Shown piece after piece: positions 18,518-25,860 of a stretch of 61,860 nt of DNA (position 1 is the first letter of the stretch; every line of letters begins with the position of its first letter). The notes below the pieces were generated by a model. The model made no database searches, had not been told where the DNA came from, and saw only the letters and a list, made by a program, of their open reading frames with translations. Position numbers and translations under genes: made by a program. Source of the DNA: an uncultured Clostridia bacterium (lineage in GTDB: Bacteria > Bacillota > Clostridia > Lachnospirales > CAG-274); assembly GCA_947589665.1 (NCBI GenBank), contig CANQBJ010000005.1, positions 1 through 61,860 of the forward strand. The letters are read 5' to 3'.

Positions 18518-18531
18518 ATTGTCACCTCATA

Positions 18532-19371
18532 TTACTTCGCAGATACAAGACCGGCATTTGCAATAATTTCCTGTCCCTTGTCACTGTTTATGTAATTAAA
18601 GAGATCCTGTACCTCCTGCTTTTGCTCGGAAATTTCGCCCTTTGTAGCCATTACAAATGGTCTTTGGAGCGTATATGCTCCACTCTTTACATTGTCCGTA
18701 TTGGCTGCAATGCCGTCTATTGATACGCACTTTACCGTATCATCTATTACATCAAGGGAAACATAACCTATTGCGCCCGGAGTAGAGGCAACCTTTGCCA
18801 TGACAGCACCTGTGGAATTGATCTCCTGAGCATATACGCAGGAGTCCTCCACACCAAGTATCTCCTCAAAAGCACCTCTTGTGCCTGAGCCTGCCTCTCT
18901 GCCTATTACAACTATTGCCGCATCATTGCCGCCAAGCTCGCTCCAGTTCTTTATGTCGCCCTTGTATATTTTAGCAAGATCATCCTTTGTAATATCGCTT
19001 ATAGTGTTTGCCTTATCCACTACTATGCCTATACCGTCAAGGGCAACTATATTTTCTGAAATACCCGATGCCTTTTCTTCATCGGTCAAAACCCTTGAGG
19101 AATTACCTATATCTACAGTGCCGTCTATAACAGCCTGTATGCCTGCGCCCGATCCCGTAAACTGACAGTCTATCTCAATGCCTGTATCTGCCAGATAGGT
19201 TTCCTTTAAGGTGTTTGCAAACTTCTCCATAGATGTAGAACCGCTCATCCTTATAACAGAGCCTGCCGATGTACTGCTCTCACCCGTAACACTTTCGTCA
19301 GTACTGCCGCAGGCAGTTAAGACAAGTGCTGATAATACACATACCGTTAATAGCTTTAATGTTTTTTTCAT
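18532..19371 (-). CDS. pstS: Phosphate-binding lipoprotein PstS
   Basis: 279 residues. A lipoprotein signal ends in LVLTAC with lipid-bearing Cys 21. Phosphate-binding signatures are present: SGSTSME near residue 44, and GREAGSGTRGAFEE around 152-165. The protein hangs on the outer face of the membrane and hands phosphate to PstCA. Directly upstream is a promoter with three Pho-box units, so it is expected to be induced by PhoB under phosphate limitation. Confidence 0.97.
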   Translation of the reverse strand: MKKTLKLLTVCVLSALVLTACGSTDESVTGESSTSAGSVIRMSGSTSMEKFANTLKETYLADTGIEIDCQFTGSGAGIQAVIDGTVDIGNSSRVLTDEEKASGISENIVALDGIGIVVDKANTISDITKDDLAKIYKGDIKNWSELGGNDAAIVVIGREAGSGTRGAFEEILGVEDSCVYAQEINSTGAVMAKVASTPGAIGYVSLDVIDDTVKCVSIDGIAANTDNVKSGAYTLQRPFVMATKGEISEQKQEVQDLFNYINSDKGQEIIANAGLVSAK

Positions 19372-19406
19372 ATTGATTTCTCCTTTACATTTATATTTTC
19401 AAGGAG

Positions 19407-19472
19407 ATTATACAGCATTGTAAAAATGCCGTCTATCAGATTTATGTATTATGTATGTTAAATAAATGTAAA
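19407..19472 (-). promoter_or_regulatory. Pho box and promoter of pstS
   Basis: Minus strand: TTTACA (19472-19467), TTAACA (19461-19456), AATACA (19450-19445), each 11 bp apart. That is the tandem direct-repeat pattern of Gram-positive PhoP/PhoB sites. After 32 bp comes TATAAT (19412-19407), with a poor -35 (TAGACG, 19435-19430), as expected for an activated promoter. The first unit overlaps the U-tract of the phoR terminator. Confidence 0.75.
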
Positions 19473-19497
19473 AAAGCAGACCTATGCAGTCTGCTTT
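19473..19497 (-). terminator. phoR terminator with the stop codon in its loop
   Basis: Nine bp stem AAAGCAGAC/GTCTGCTTT; the loop holds the phoR TAG (19482-19484). A six-T tract follows on the minus strand. It separates phoBR from the pst operon. Confidence 0.85.
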
Positions 19498-21221
19498 AGA
19501 TCAAGCATTATATTTATTGCAGTACCCTTGTCCGTATCGCTTTCCATTTCAATAGTACCGTTATAATAGGCTACAATGTGTTTTACTATGGAAAGTCCCA
19601 GTCCTGTGCCTGCTGTTTTTTTGCTCCTGCCCTTATCTACTCTGTAAAACCTTTCAAAAACCCTTTGCTGCTCATGTTTGGGTATGCCTATACCCGTATC
19701 GGCAACCATGATATATAGTTTATCATTTTCACAATTCATTGAAATTGATATGCTGCCGTTTTCTTTATTGTATTTAACGGCATTGCTTACAAGATTGGAA
19801 ATTAAAGCCGATATTTTATTTCTTTCGGCATCTATTACAATATTTCCGCAATCCATATCAACCGACAAATTTTTATCATAAATTGCAGGGCTTAAGGACT
19901 TAAGTATATCCTCTGTTTCAGTCCTTAAATTTATATTTCCCTTATCCTTTCTGCTTTCTCCCGATTCTATGCGGGAAATCGTAAGTATATCGTTTATAAG
20001 CGATGTCAGATTGTCGCTTTCCTTTCTAATCCTGTTTATAAATTCCCTTTTCTGTTCTTCGCTGTATTCCATATCTGAGGCAAGAAGTTCGGAATATCCC
20101 TTTATAGAGGTGATTGGTGTCTTAAGCTCATGTGAAGCATTTGAAAAGAAGCTCTGACGTATGTCATAGCTTTCTCTTTCCGCGGTTACATCTACAAGGA
20201 GCATAATTACTCCGCCCTTATCATCTATAACGCCCTTTCCGATAGCTGAGATATGAACGGATTCGATCCTTCCGTCCTCAAGTCTGATATCAAAAAGGCT
20301 GTCCTGACCTTTTACTGCTGCTTTTTCAACAGCATCCAGTATCTCTGTATTTCTTGTATAGTGTACAATATTTGATATCCTCTTTCGTCTTTTGCACTCC
20401 AGTATATCCATAGCAGCCTTGTTTATGCTTATTACATTCTGTTCGGAGTCTATTATAACAAAGCCGTCGTTCATATTATCCAGTATATATTCCGTTCTCC
20501 TGTTTATTTCCTTGATATCATCCAGACCCTTTTTAACCCTTTCGGAAAGTACATTTACAGCCCTTGCAATACAGCTGAGTTCCTCATATTTATACTCCTT
20601 GATATCTGCGGCAGCTCCTACATTTATTTTCATAATTTCATTTGTAAGCTCTGTAAGCGGTTCTGTTATATTTTTTGCCATCGTTCTGCCGAATATGAGA
20701 GCAAAAATAAACGTAACTATGAATGTAACAACACAGGCAGGGATTATTGTCTTTACATAAATAAGTCCATTGGTATAGGGTATAGATATCCTGTATATGA
20801 TATTTCCGTTGCTGCTAAGCACAGCAATATAAAGCATTTTAATTCCAAGAGTCTCCGATTTTCTTATATCTGTACCCTTTCCGACCTTAAGCGCCTCCTG
20901 CACCTCTCTGCGGGAGATATGATTTTCCATATCTGATATGCTGCCGTCACTGTCCGCTATAACATTTCCGTTTCTGTCAATGACAGTAATGCGCATATTT
21001 TCAATATTAAAGGCATCCTTATATTCCGCTATGCGTTCCTGTACATTATCATCATAGCTTATAGACCTTTCTATTATATTGACAGCGCTTATCATATCGC
21101 TTTTAGTGTTCTTAATATTGTATTCAGTATAGAAGTATATAAATACTGCGGTGTATACCGTCAAGACAGCAAATATTACTGCCACAAGCCTTATATATAT
21201 AGCCTTAGTCATATTGATCAA
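19482..21221 (-). CDS. phoR: Phosphate-responsive sensor histidine kinase PhoR
   Basis: 579 residues. Membrane helix about 8-32, an extracytoplasmic sensor region to about 155, second helix about 160-182, HAMP to about 235, and a PAS domain about 245-350 (YILDNMNDGFVIID). HisKA follows with SHELKTPITSIKGY containing the phospho-accepting His. The ATPase domain shows the N box NAVKYN, DTGIGIP and GTGLGLSIVKHI. It overlaps phoB by 4 bp. PhoR identity rests on this architecture and on location beside pst; it phosphorylates PhoB when phosphate is low. Confidence 0.93.
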   Translation of the reverse strand: MINMTKAIYIRLVAVIFAVLTVYTAVFIYFYTEYNIKNTKSDMISAVNIIERSISYDDNVQERIAEYKDAFNIENMRITVIDRNGNVIADSDGSISDMENHISRREVQEALKVGKGTDIRKSETLGIKMLYIAVLSSNGNIIYRISIPYTNGLIYVKTIIPACVVTFIVTFIFALIFGRTMAKNITEPLTELTNEIMKINVGAAADIKEYKYEELSCIARAVNVLSERVKKGLDDIKEINRRTEYILDNMNDGFVIIDSEQNVISINKAAMDILECKRRKRISNIVHYTRNTEILDAVEKAAVKGQDSLFDIRLEDGRIESVHISAIGKGVIDDKGGVIMLLVDVTAERESYDIRQSFFSNASHELKTPITSIKGYSELLASDMEYSEEQKREFINRIRKESDNLTSLINDILTISRIESGESRKDKGNINLRTETEDILKSLSPAIYDKNLSVDMDCGNIVIDAERNKISALISNLVSNAVKYNKENGSISISMNCENDKLYIMVADTGIGIPKHEQQRVFERFYRVDKGRSKKTAGTGLGLSIVKHIVAYYNGTIEMESDTDKGTAINIMLDLKQTA

Positions 21222-21895
21222 TCCCTGCTTATTCTGTAGCCCATACCTCTTATAGTCTTTATATATTCTCCTGCTTCTCCTATTTTAAGACGCAGAGTCC
21301 TAATATGTATGTCTATAGTCCTTGTTTCTACTGTATAATCATATCCCCATATTTTATTCAGAAGTTCATCTCTGGTTACAACTCTGTGGGTATTTTCAAT
21401 AAGGTATAACAACAGCTCATATTCCTTGAAGGTAAGAATACAGAGCTTGTCCTTTACAAATACCTCTCTCGTATCTGTATTGACCTTCAGAATGCCCATT
21501 TCCTTTACAGCGGAGGTATTTTTATCGCATTTTCTCAACTGTGAGCGTACCCTTGCCATAAGCTCCATTACGCTGAAGGGTTTTGTTACATAGTCATCTG
21601 CACCGCCGTCGAGACCTGCTATCTTGTCTGTTTCGCTGTCCTTAGCCGTCAGAATTATCATAGGCAGCTTTTTATACCTTTCTTCGCCTCGTAGGAGTTT
21701 TACAGCGTCTATACCTGTCATACCGGGCAGCATGATATCGAATATCATTAAATCGGGAGTTGTTGTCTTCATTTTGTCAAGTGCCTCCTCTGCGCTTTCA
21801 AATGCATGGACTTTATATCCATAGCCCTCTGAGGCAGCCTTCACAAGCTCTCTTATACTTTCATCGTCCTCAACAATAAAAATTATAGTATCCAT
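21218..21895 (-). CDS. phoB: Phosphate response regulator PhoB/PhoP (OmpR type)
   Basis: 225 residues. The receiver domain has acidic pocket E9-D10-D11, phospho-acceptor D53 in MIFDIMLPG, and the Lys in DDYVTKPFS. A winged-helix DNA-binding domain occupies about 130-225, with RVVTRDELLNKIWGYDY and TRTIDIHIRTLRLKIGE. It is the first gene of phoBR, behind its own Pho box, so positive autoregulation is expected. A GGGAGG ribosome site lies 7-8 bp before the ATG, within a stretch complementary to the loop of the candidate sRNA at 15.2 kb. Confidence 0.95.
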   Translation of the reverse strand: MDTIIFIVEDDESIRELVKAASEGYGYKVHAFESAEEALDKMKTTTPDLMIFDIMLPGMTGIDAVKLLRGEERYKKLPMIILTAKDSETDKIAGLDGGADDYVTKPFSVMELMARVRSQLRKCDKNTSAVKEMGILKVNTDTREVFVKDKLCILTFKEYELLLYLIENTHRVVTRDELLNKIWGYDYTVETRTIDIHIRTLRLKIGEAGEYIKTIRGMGYRISRD

Positions 21896-21920
21896 ATTTA
21901 TCCTCCCGATTTTTTATTCC

Positions 21921-21986
21921 ATTATACTACAGTTGACCGAAAAAGGATATGATATTTTGGTTAAGTCTTTGTAAAATTTAGGTAAA
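21921..21986 (-). promoter_or_regulatory. Pho box and promoter of phoBR
   Basis: Minus strand: TTTACC (21986-21981), TTTACA (21975-21970), TTAACC (21964-21959), 11 bp apart, then 32 bp to TATAAT (21926-21921). No good -35. Box order and distance to the -10 are the same as at pstS. The most upstream unit overlaps the last codons of the GerC gene. Confidence 0.75.
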
Positions 21987-22532
21987 ATCCAGCTTTTCAT
22001 CCTTGACCGATGCCATAGGTATATTAATTGAAGTATTGTAATTGAAGCTGTCTATAAGGTCATCCACATCGATCTTTTCCTTGTCCTCAAAATACTTGTA
22101 TATATAAGCTGAGACCGTCATATCATCAGGCTTAGACTCCATGACCGACTTTACGTCATCGCTTTTTACCACTACAATATCCCTGCCCATTTCCACATTT
22201 CCCTTTATGCAGTCAATAAGCTGTCCATACTGAGAAAAGCCGCTGTCCAGCACAAGAGCCTTGGTATGTCCCATATATATTTCCCCTGCCGTCCTTGTAT
22301 TCAGGTCAGCAAGGGCAGAGGCTATATCTCCTCCTCTGCCCTCATATAGTATTTCCTCACTTCCCGTGTCTTCACCCTTATTGCTTAGCTTGGCAACGCT
22401 TGTATATACCGTAAAGCCCTTTTGTTCCTCTTCGATCCCTACAGCCATAACAAAATCTCTGTTTTCAAGGTCCTTTCCTCCGCTGCAGCCTGTCAGTAAT
22501 AAAATACACATAAAAGCCATTATCCTTTTCAT
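21978..22532 (-). CDS. gerAC: Truncated GerC-family germination lipoprotein (N-terminal half only)
   Basis: 184 residues. Lipoprotein signal with LLLTGC, Cys 16. The rest matches the N-terminal domain of Ger(x)C proteins: LENRDFVMAVGIE, and GHTKALVLDSGFSQYG near residue 90. Family members are usually about twice as long; here the frame stops after VKDEKLDFT and the phoB promoter begins at once. GerC subunits sit outside the spore inner membrane and complete the nutrient receptor with GerA and GerB. It overlaps gerAB by 4 bp. It may be a shortened functional form or a decayed gene. Confidence 0.8.
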   Translation of the reverse strand: MKRIMAFMCILLLTGCSGGKDLENRDFVMAVGIEEEQKGFTVYTSVAKLSNKGEDTGSEEILYEGRGGDIASALADLNTRTAGEIYMGHTKALVLDSGFSQYGQLIDCIKGNVEMGRDIVVVKSDDVKSVMESKPDDMTVSAYIYKYFEDKEKIDVDDLIDSFNYNTSINIPMASVKDEKLDFT

Positions 22533-23515
22533 TTCCTGTTCCTCCTTATATATAAAAGCGGAATTATAAAGGCTGTAAATATTCCTCCCACTATCTGTAA
22601 AAAGCAGTAATTTTTCATAGTTGCCTGTGGGCTCAGGTGTATATATGAAAATGCAAATACCACAGCCATTATAACAAGAGTTACATATTTAGAACCGTGG
22701 AATATTTTCTTAGCAAGTATATCCGTTGAAGAATAGTACAGAAACAAAGTAATAAAGCAGCTTATGAGCCACAGGGATATAAATATGCCCTCCTGTCTTT
22801 TTATGACGATATCGGGGAGATCGGCAGTATACATAAGCTCAAAAAACGGATACATAGTGTTATCGGCGCCTACCGTACCTATTTTGCCTATTATTACTCC
22901 CGAAATAAAAACAAAAAGCAGAAAAGCTGCAAATACAGACCTGAAAAGCTTTGTTTTATCTCCTGCAAGCCTGTTTTTTACAAGTAGTATAATTTCGCCG
23001 CTGTTTATTACAAAGCCGTATATCACTCCGCTCAGTTCGTTTCCCCTGACAGCCGTAAACAGATTATCCATTTTAACATCGGGTATGGACATAATGTATA
23101 TATACAGTGTAAACAAAAGCACAAACCAGAATATTATCTGACTTATCCTGCCTATAGGCTCTATGCCCTTATACCCGCAGTAGCCGCATAGGAGAGTTAT
23201 TATAAGAATTATCTCAAAAAGCTTCATTTCCCTTAGTATAACAAAGGAAACGGCGTCTGCCAGTATTTTGGTAAGCAATACTATAACAAGTAAATTTTTT
23301 ATGAAATATACTATCTGCCAAAGCTTATTATCATATATATCTATATCCGAAAAAATTGCTATAGTCATAAGCACAAGGCTCATAAGAGATGCCGCTATCA
23401 CAGCTGTAAGAGAGTGACATATTTTAGGCAGGAGCAATATTTCAAAGCCCAGTACGGAAAGTATTATTATACTGTTAAGCTCCTTTACGGAAATTCTATT
23501 GTTCAATGTTTTCAC
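22529..23515 (-). CDS. gerAB: Spore germination receptor permease subunit GerB
   Basis: 328 residues with about nine to ten membrane helices, from the amino acid permease-like spore germination family (typically about 360 residues). The GerB-like start ISVKELNSIIILSVLGFEILLLP and the helix around WFVLLFTLYIYIMSIPDV support this. It forms the nutrient-sensing channel core of a GerA receptor. The GTG used here overlaps gerAA by 20 bp; a TTG three codons later has better spacing from GGAG, so the exact start is uncertain. Confidence 0.85.
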   Translation of the reverse strand: MKTLNNRISVKELNSIIILSVLGFEILLLPKICHSLTAVIAASLMSLVLMTIAIFSDIDIYDNKLWQIVYFIKNLLVIVLLTKILADAVSFVILREMKLFEIILIITLLCGYCGYKGIEPIGRISQIIFWFVLLFTLYIYIMSIPDVKMDNLFTAVRGNELSGVIYGFVINSGEIILLVKNRLAGDKTKLFRSVFAAFLLFVFISGVIIGKIGTVGADNTMYPFFELMYTADLPDIVIKRQEGIFISLWLISCFITLFLYYSSTDILAKKIFHGSKYVTLVIMAVVFAFSYIHLSPQATMKNYCFLQIVGGIFTAFIIPLLYIRRNRK

Positions 23516-24971
23516 TCTCCATTTCGCTATAAAAATGCCCGTTCTTTTTGTTTTTCAATGGAAATCTGAATATAGTATCCTTTAATATCCTCCTTCTGCT
23601 CCTGTCTGTCGCCGTAAGTGGCGCAAGATAAGGTATGCCAAAGCTGTCAAGAGACGCAATGTGTATAAGCACAAGGAGAAGTCCTGCCACATAGCCCAGA
23701 AGTCCTGCTATAGCCGATGTAAATATTATAAAATATTTTATAAGCCTGTAGGCTGATACAAGAGCAATATTGGGTATAGCAAAGCTGCATATACCCGTAA
23801 GGGCTATAATTATAACTGCCATAGGGCTTACAAGTCCTGCATCGACTGCCGCCTGTCCTATTATAATGCCGCCTACTATACCAAGGGTGGAGCCTATAGA
23901 GGCAGGTATTCTTGTTCCCGCCTCTCTTAACGCCTCAAAAATAAGCTCCATTATTATTATTTCAACAACAGTTGATATAGGCACCGTCTGTCTTGCACCT
24001 GCCAATCTGAGGGCAAGCTGCGTAGGTATCATAGAGGGATGATATAAGGATACCGCTATATAAAGTCCCGGCAGTGAAAATGCCACAAAGCCTGCCAGAT
24101 ACCTTATTATCCTTATAAAAGACATTATTTCCCAGCGCTGATAATAGTCCTCCGACGCCTGATAAAAGCTTGTCAGAACAGCTGGAAGCAGTATTACAAA
24201 GGGACTTGTATCCACCACAAGAGCTATCCTGCCCTCCATAAGCTCTGCCGCCGTCTTGTCAGGTCTTTCGGTAAGCTGTATCTGAGGAAAGGGCGAATAT
24301 TTATTTCCTTCCAGAAGCTGCTCCAGATAACCGCTGTCATATACCATATCGGTCTTTATATCGGCTAGCTTTTTCTTTATTTCCTCCACAAGCTTATTGT
24401 CTGCTATACCCTCCATATACATAAGGGCAACATCAGTCTGACTTACCTTTCCTGCCTTTGACTGCACACACTTAAGTCTTGTATCTCTTATCCTGCGCCT
24501 TATGAGTACTGTATTTATTCTTATGGACTCGGCAAATGCCTCCTGTGGTCCCTGTACAGCTATTTCCGTTTCGGGCTTGTCCACTCCTCTTTTGGGAAAG
24601 CCCTTAGTGGAGATTACAAGTATTTCGTCGCATCCTTCTATGAGCATAAGGGTATTGCCGCTCATTACCTCAAGTATTGCCTCGTCAATATCCTTTGCAT
24701 TTTTTATATCGGCTGTGGTAACTCCCCCGTCTATATAAAAGTCAAAGGCATTTCCCTTTGTGTTTTCAGGCGGAGTAAGTCTTATGTTGATAATAAGGTT
24801 TTTTATGATCTCCTCTTCAATAAGGTTTCTGTCGACCATATCGTCGATATAGGTTATATATACGGCCCTGTCTCTGTTTTTGCCTACATAGAACTTTCTT
24901 TTGACGATATCTCCCCAGTCCTTAAATTTATCTTCAATATATTTTATTCTCTCTTCAAAATTTGCGAACAT
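23496..24971 (-). CDS. gerAA: Spore germination receptor subunit GerA
   Basis: 491 residues, normal for GerAA proteins. Large soluble N-terminal region 1-250 with the family signatures SGNTLMLIEG and RGVDKPETE, FAESIRINTVLIRRRIRD, then DTSPFVILLP and four to five membrane helices, ending in APLTATDRSRRRILKDTIFRFP. It is the scaffold of the nutrient germinant receptor in the spore inner membrane. First of three overlapping ger genes. Its AGAGGTGA ribosome site is buried in a long hairpin. Confidence 0.93.
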   Translation of the reverse strand: MFANFEERIKYIEDKFKDWGDIVKRKFYVGKNRDRAVYITYIDDMVDRNLIEEEIIKNLIINIRLTPPENTKGNAFDFYIDGGVTTADIKNAKDIDEAILEVMSGNTLMLIEGCDEILVISTKGFPKRGVDKPETEIAVQGPQEAFAESIRINTVLIRRRIRDTRLKCVQSKAGKVSQTDVALMYMEGIADNKLVEEIKKKLADIKTDMVYDSGYLEQLLEGNKYSPFPQIQLTERPDKTAAELMEGRIALVVDTSPFVILLPAVLTSFYQASEDYYQRWEIMSFIRIIRYLAGFVAFSLPGLYIAVSLYHPSMIPTQLALRLAGARQTVPISTVVEIIIMELIFEALREAGTRIPASIGSTLGIVGGIIIGQAAVDAGLVSPMAVIIIALTGICSFAIPNIALVSAYRLIKYFIIFTSAIAGLLGYVAGLLLVLIHIASLDSFGIPYLAPLTATDRSRRRILKDTIFRFPLKNKKNGHFYSEMESENIEQ

Positions 24972-24973
24972 AA

Positions 24974-25015
24974 AAAAATCACCTCTCTATATTTTTAAAT
25001 AAAGAAGTGATTTTT
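24974..25015 (-). promoter_or_regulatory. Long hairpin: end of uppP message and mask of the gerAA ribosome site
   Basis: On the minus strand about 17 positions pair (25015-24999 with 24974-24991, including G-U pairs) around a short A/T loop. The 3' arm contains the gerAA Shine-Dalgarno sequence (complement of 24979-24986) and ends in a seven-T run just before the ATG. It can act as terminator for uppP and as a translational block on gerAA. Confidence 0.65.
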
Positions 25016-25020
25016 ATTCA

Positions 25021-25845
25021 TTATCTTATCATAAAGTAAACAAGAACTATGATACCAAGCACTATCCTGTAATAGCCGAATATCTTGAAGTTATTCTTTT
25101 TGATATAGCTCATAAGGAACTTTATTGAAAGCACCGAAACTATGTAGGAAACAGCCATACCTATAACAAGCACTATAAACTCAAAGAAGCTTGGCATACC
25201 GAATTTGAATATCTTCAAAAGGCTTGCGCCGAACATAACGGGAATAGCCAGGAAGAATGTAAACTCAGTTGCTACATATCTTGATGTGCCAAGTATAAGA
25301 CCGCCCAGTATAGTTGCGCCTGAACGTGAGGTACCCGGCACAAGCATGGCAAGTACCTGGAAAAGTCCTATTCCCACAGCCGTTGTAAGAGGAAGCCTGT
25401 CAAGATTTCTAAATCTCGGTTTTTTGTTTTTATTTATGTTTTCAATTACTATAAATGCAATACCATATACAATAAGGGCTATTGCCACTACCGTAGGAGT
25501 ATAGAGGTACTTGTCTATAATATCATCGAAGAGTAAGCCTATTACTCCGGCAGGTATACAGGCTATTATTACCTTTATCCAAAGAGCGATAGTATTATTC
25601 TTTTCCTCGCTTGTCTTATCCTGCGCAAAGGGATTAAGCTTGTGGAAATATATCCAAACTACGGCAAGTATGGCGCCAAGCTGTATAACCACATTAAACA
25701 TCTCTGAAAAGTCGTCGGATATAAGTCCGCCTATAAGCTCGTCTATAATAATAAGATGTCCCGTGCTGCTTATGGGGAGCCATTCTGTAATACCCTCTAC
25801 AATACCTAAAACTATAGCCTTAAAAATTTCTAATACTGCAATCAT
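25021..25845 (-). CDS. uppP: Undecaprenyl-diphosphatase UppP (BacA)
   Basis: 274 residues, about eight membrane helices. Both family motifs are present: EGITEWLPISSTGHLI (17-32) with catalytic Glu and the Ser/His cluster, and PGTSRSGATILGGL around 170. The enzyme dephosphorylates undecaprenyl pyrophosphate to recycle the lipid carrier for peptidoglycan, and confers bacitracin tolerance. It starts 15 bp after the GHL10 gene with GGAGA before the ATG. Confidence 0.96.
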   Translation of the reverse strand: MIAVLEIFKAIVLGIVEGITEWLPISSTGHLIIIDELIGGLISDDFSEMFNVVIQLGAILAVVWIYFHKLNPFAQDKTSEEKNNTIALWIKVIIACIPAGVIGLLFDDIIDKYLYTPTVVAIALIVYGIAFIVIENINKNKKPRFRNLDRLPLTTAVGIGLFQVLAMLVPGTSRSGATILGGLILGTSRYVATEFTFFLAIPVMFGASLLKIFKFGMPSFFEFIVLVIGMAVSYIVSVLSIKFLMSYIKKNNFKIFGYYRIVLGIIVLVYFMIR

Positions 25846-25860
25846 TTTTAAATCTCCTTA

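Noticed and set aside
21978..22532. Frameshift splitting gerC
   Set aside because: I found no continuation of GerC-like sequence in other frames after the stop; the phoB promoter follows at once. Real truncation is more likely.
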